This document shows, piece after piece, positions 13,162 to 15,758 of a DNA stretch of 15,758 bases. The stretch spans positions 573,445 through 589,202 of the forward strand of contig WELB01000014.1 in the NCBI GenBank assembly GCA_009602725.1, written 5' to 3'. This DNA comes from Spirogloea muscicola (Eukaryota > Streptophyta > Zygnematophyceae > Spirogloeales > Spirogloeaceae). The notes below the pieces were generated by a model that had not been told where the DNA came from, did no database searches, and saw only the letters and a list, made by a program, of their open reading frames with translations. The position numbers were made by a program, and so were the translations under genes. The stretch's first letter is position 1, and every line of letters begins with the position of its first letter.

Positions 13162-15656
13162 TCACACAAAGCGAGTGATCTCGACACCATAGCGCCCTTT
13201 CTTTGTCATCTCGATTGGACCAACCTGTTTGCATTTGATATAATGAGAGAGTGTGGTGACCTCAGCTCTCTGCCAGGTGAAGTTAGTGGATGGCATGGCA
13301 TGCCATGTGAGCATGAGAGAATGCTGCCAGCAGCTTAGTCGTCAGACTTCTCAGATTTAAATGGAACTTGAAGCCACCTCCACATGATGAGTGCTTACCT
13401 CCAAGCGACCTTTGCCCTTCACCGAGATAACATCGCCGGTCTTCAGAGATATTGCTCCCTTTTTCACCTCCTTCCAATTTACTTTCACATCTCCAGCACT
13501 GCAACAAAGGCCTTACAAAAGTCACGAACAAGCTGCGAACTAAGAGCAGGCTGGCGTGTCGGCAAACCATGGCTGCATTCTCAAGGTACAGACCTGATGC
13601 AGTCAGCAATCTTTGTGCGAGAAATCTTGAAGCCAAAACTGGCCAGCGCATCAAGTCTTGTGGAGGCTTCCACAGTTCTCAAGATGTCCACTCTGTGCAA
13701 CACTGAGACTCTCTTGTTCAATATTGGACAAAGAGATACCAACACACAGCAGAGGCTTCTGGCTGGGGCATCTACATGGGCTCTTCTGTGACAGCAAGTC
13801 TGACAGCTTCACAGCAAGGGCAGGCAAGGACGGGAGGTGTAGGAGAGACGTCAAGTTGGTCATGAGAGTTGCAAAAGCAGGGCTTTGTCTAGATGCTTGA
13901 TCACTGCAGACAATCGGTACATATAGAGCAGTAGCGGCACTGACTTGGGGGCCTTGACCTTGAGATCGGTTAGACTGATTGGCTCCACCGTCACAGGCGT
14001 ATGGCGGACCTGTAGCGAAGACAAACACACGTGCCATTGGTGTAGAAGCTCACTGTGATCGAAGCAGGTTAAGCAGTGAAGCACTGCTAACCTTGCATCA
14101 TGTGTAAGAGAGATCAGGAATCAGTGATCTCACTGGTAGTCCATAATAATCTGCATCGTGTGAGATCAGACTGCACGACTGGGTAAAGTCATCAGGTTGG
14201 CTTGGGTGTCAAGCTTGGTCGCGAGAGCGTCACGAGCAACGTGCCTGTGTCAGGCTGCCGGTGACATACCCGACGAGCTCAGGAACTAGGATAACATGGG
14301 CTCCTCCCTCATCCTGACGACAAGGATGCTGTGAGTGGTGCTCTTAAGCGAAGCAAGCACTCCATACAATTTCTTGTGCTGTTCAGAGTGTATGCTCCTA
14401 AGCACAACCTGAGCTGGGGCTCAAGCTGCAGGGAGAGAGCAAGGCTGCTAACCTGCACCAGGATGTCGCCAACCTTCTCACGCACGATGCCCGTCCCCAA
14501 GACCGACCCAAGAAAGTCCCCGTGGCTCGCTGCGCTGGGCTCAAAGTCCCCACTGACACTGAACAGTAGGCAGACAGACAGCTCTGCGTTGCATCATCTC
14601 TAGAGCCATGGCACTTAATGTGCACAATATGGAACTCAGGCTGTGTCGTAATTTTGTAACAATCTGGGAACCTTGATCGAAGTGCAGCGGCAGAGCCAGG
14701 GGCAGACCTGATTGCAGCCACTGCACCAATGAAGCCGGTCGCATCACCGCTGCCACTGTCTGCACCTCTGCAGCCTGTGGCCAGCGCCTCCGGGTGGCCG
14801 ACTGACAGCCGGCAGCGCTCCGCCTGCCCTCATGCCGCGCGGTCATCAGTGGCGATCCGCGTCGTCACAGCCCGGCTCTGCAGATACCACCATGTCGGCG
14901 GAGCCCTTGAGGCTTGACTGCCCATTACTGCATGTAATTGAAGTTCCAGAGGCGGCTCAAATGCATGTAATTGAAGTTCCAGAGGCGGCTCTCGGACCTG
15001 AGGGTAGCCGCCGGAGGGCACAACGCCAACGCCGGCGAGCCGGCTCAGGACACGCAGGGCGTCGGCACGCGCCGGCGGCGTCAGGAAGTCGGTGTGGGCC
15101 ACTGCCCAGCGATCGGCCGCACTCACCGCCTGACACGGCCAAGGCAGAGATTCGCTGTTGGTCAGTTGTCAGGACTGGGGATTGAGGGTTCAGGGTTTAG
15201 GTTGTAGGGTTCGGGGTTTAGGATTAGGATTTGGGGTTGCGGTTTAGGGACTTCAAGTACAGAGCAGCTGCCTGTCCTACTGAGCTGGCTGTCACAATCT
15301 TCATTCATGTCACAAGATGAAAGAGATCTCCGACTTCAATCAAGAATATGATTCTCAAAACACCGACTGTGAACCCCTAAACACCAGCAAAGTCATGCTT
15401 GGCTGCGGCTGCTCAATGTATGGTAGCCCACTAGCTCGAGGGCGCGGCCGACGGCGTGCACGTGGCCGCAGTCGACGCCCAGCAGGAGCTCCTCGCGCTG
15501 CTCGCGCGGCAGGGCTGCGGCGGCCGCTGCCACCGCCGCCCTCCCCCGCCGCCTCGCACCAGCACGAGCGTGGCGGCGGAGGACGTCGTGCGCGGCGGAG
15601 GCCACGGTCCCGGAAGCCCTGCTGGCCAGCATTGCCGTGAGCGGCCAGGCATGCAT
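13162..15656 (-). CDS. Photosystem II S4-domain protein (YlmH-like), predicted chloroplast, 9 exons
   Basis: Member of the cyanobacterial/plant 'photosystem II S4 domain' family, RNA-binding proteins related to bacterial YlmH; a Synechocystis member was found in purified photosystem II. Exons (minus strand): 15656-15432, 15129-14998, 14823-14708, 14558-14453, 14313-14245, 14009-13945, 13692-13594, 13498-13399, 13224-13162; total 324 residues plus TGA, near plant length. Residues 1 to about 45 are Ala/Arg-rich with few acidic residues, as in a chloroplast transit peptide. The N-terminal domain has AHTDFLTPP, VVPSGGYPQ|AERCRLSVGHPEA (119/120 join), SHGDFLGSVLGTGIVREKVGD (split by none of the joins) and VPELVGYVTGSL. 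The S4 domain (about 247-305) has RLDALASFGFKISRTKIADC, AGDVKVNWK and KTGDVISVKGKGRLE, ending in ITRFV. Start: the first ATG before this Ala-rich leader; the frame is open further upstream. Intron 5 appears to use a GC donor. Precise role in photosystem II or plastid translation is inferred only from the family. Confidence 0.93.
13294..13307. repeat. 14-bp perfect palindrome in PSII S4-like intron 8
   Basis: CATGGCATGCCATG reads the same on both strands. It is in the last intron of the minus-strand gene. It could be a protein-binding site or chance; the surrounding GGCATG words suggest a small local repeat. Confidence 0.6.
14110..14131. repeat. 7-bp-stem inverted repeat in PSII S4-like intron 5
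   Basis: GAGATCA (14110-14116) and TGATCTC (14125-14131) flank an 8-base loop. It sits between exons 5 and 6 of the minus-strand gene and has no T-run or partner sequence that would make it a known element. Confidence 0.5.
14824..14997 (-). other. PSII S4-like intron 2 (174 nt, multiple of three)
   Basis: Donor CAG|GTCCGA and acceptor GGGCAG join GGYPQ to AERCRLSVG exactly as in the family. Its length is a multiple of three, and the only in-frame stop is a TGA at 14832-14830, six bases before the next exon. It also contains a 30-bp direct repeat with a 33-bp period, so a retained transcript would encode EPPLELQLHA twice before ending. Confidence 0.85.
14929..14991. repeat. 30-bp direct repeat, 33-bp period
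   Basis: The sequence starting TGCATGTAATTGAAG and ending GGCGGCTC occurs at 14929-14958 and, identical, at 14962-14991. It lies in intron 2 of the minus-strand gene beside the donor site. The perfect identity suggests a recent duplication. Confidence 0.92.
15130..15431 (-). other. PSII S4-like intron 1 (302 nt) with telomere-like tracts
   Basis: Proposed donor CTA|GTGGGC and acceptor GTGTCAG join ALEL to AVSAADRW in phase 0. The intron carries a nine-heptad TTTAGGG-like tract at 15186-15248 and an opposite-facing fragment near 15371-15383. The exact donor is the weakest splice call in this gene, because the exon 1 region is poorly conserved. Confidence 0.6.
15186..15248 (+). repeat. Degenerate interstitial telomere-type repeat, nine heptads
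   Basis: Reads in unbroken register as GGGTTCA, GGGTTTA, GGTTGTA, GGGTTCG, GGGTTTA, GGATTAG, GATTTGG, GGTTGCG, GTTTAGG. Two heptads match the plant-type telomere unit exactly and the rest differ by one to a few bases. It lies inside intron 1 of the minus-strand gene, so the pre-mRNA would carry the CCCTAAA-like strand. Confidence 0.75.
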
Positions 15657-15758
15657 CAGCCGAGGGAAGGGGGTGGGAGGAGGGGAGGACGGAGACAGGC
15701 AGTGGAGTAGGAAGAGGGGGTGGAAAGTGGGGAAAAGGGGGGGGTGGGGAGGTGTGGA
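15657..15758 (-). promoter_or_regulatory. Pyrimidine-rich leader of the PSII S4-like gene
   Basis: On the minus strand this is nearly all C and T, with C-runs and CTTTCC/CTCTTCC words, up to the ATG at 15656. The plus strand is correspondingly G-rich, including runs of eight and five G. No TATA box is visible. A pyrimidine-rich 5' UTR or initiator-type promoter is plausible, and the G-runs could form a quadruplex, but the window ends here and the promoter is incomplete. Confidence 0.4.

Overview
This is a nuclear segment from a photosynthetic eukaryote of the green lineage, most likely a green alga. The reasons are: every gene is split by spliceosomal introns; the ubiquitin ligase is of the plant RKP/animal KPC1 type; one gene encodes a plastid/cyanobacterial photosystem II S4-domain protein; and a degraded tract with the 7-bp period of the plant-type telomere repeat (TTTAGGG) lies in an intron. 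I cannot name the genus. The first coding exons are very GC-rich and later exons and introns much less so. || Layout: bases 1-123 are pure A and run straight into coding sequence. From 122 to 3892 (+) lies a 10-exon gene for GMP synthase (glutamine-hydrolysing), complete except for its start codon. Bases 3893-4895 are intergenic, with a palindrome plus TATA-like site and a cluster of CGTCA/TGACG motifs before the next gene. From 4896 to 12940 (+) lies a 17-exon gene for an SPRY and RING E3 ubiquitin ligase orthologous to plant RKP and animal KPC1/RNF123. A 221-bp gap separates it from a convergent 9-exon gene (15656 to 13162, minus strand) for a predicted chloroplast protein of the photosystem II S4-domain (YlmH-like) family. 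A pyrimidine-rich leader precedes that gene on its own strand. || The three genes (purine nucleotide synthesis, protein degradation, plastid RNA binding) have no evident functional link; this looks like an ordinary gene-dense nuclear region. Exon joins were chosen by reading-frame continuity and by recalled family sequence, and all three assembled coding sequences close in frame (550 codons without a start, 1432 codons, 324 codons). || I found no new defence system, mobile system, RNA gene or CRISPR array. The most interesting signals concern splicing and non-coding DNA: about one third of the 33 introns begin GTC, two appear to begin GC, telomere-like heptads recur in introns and spacer, and one intron carries a duplicated 53-bp unit of two hairpins in which the loop changes while the stems stay intact.
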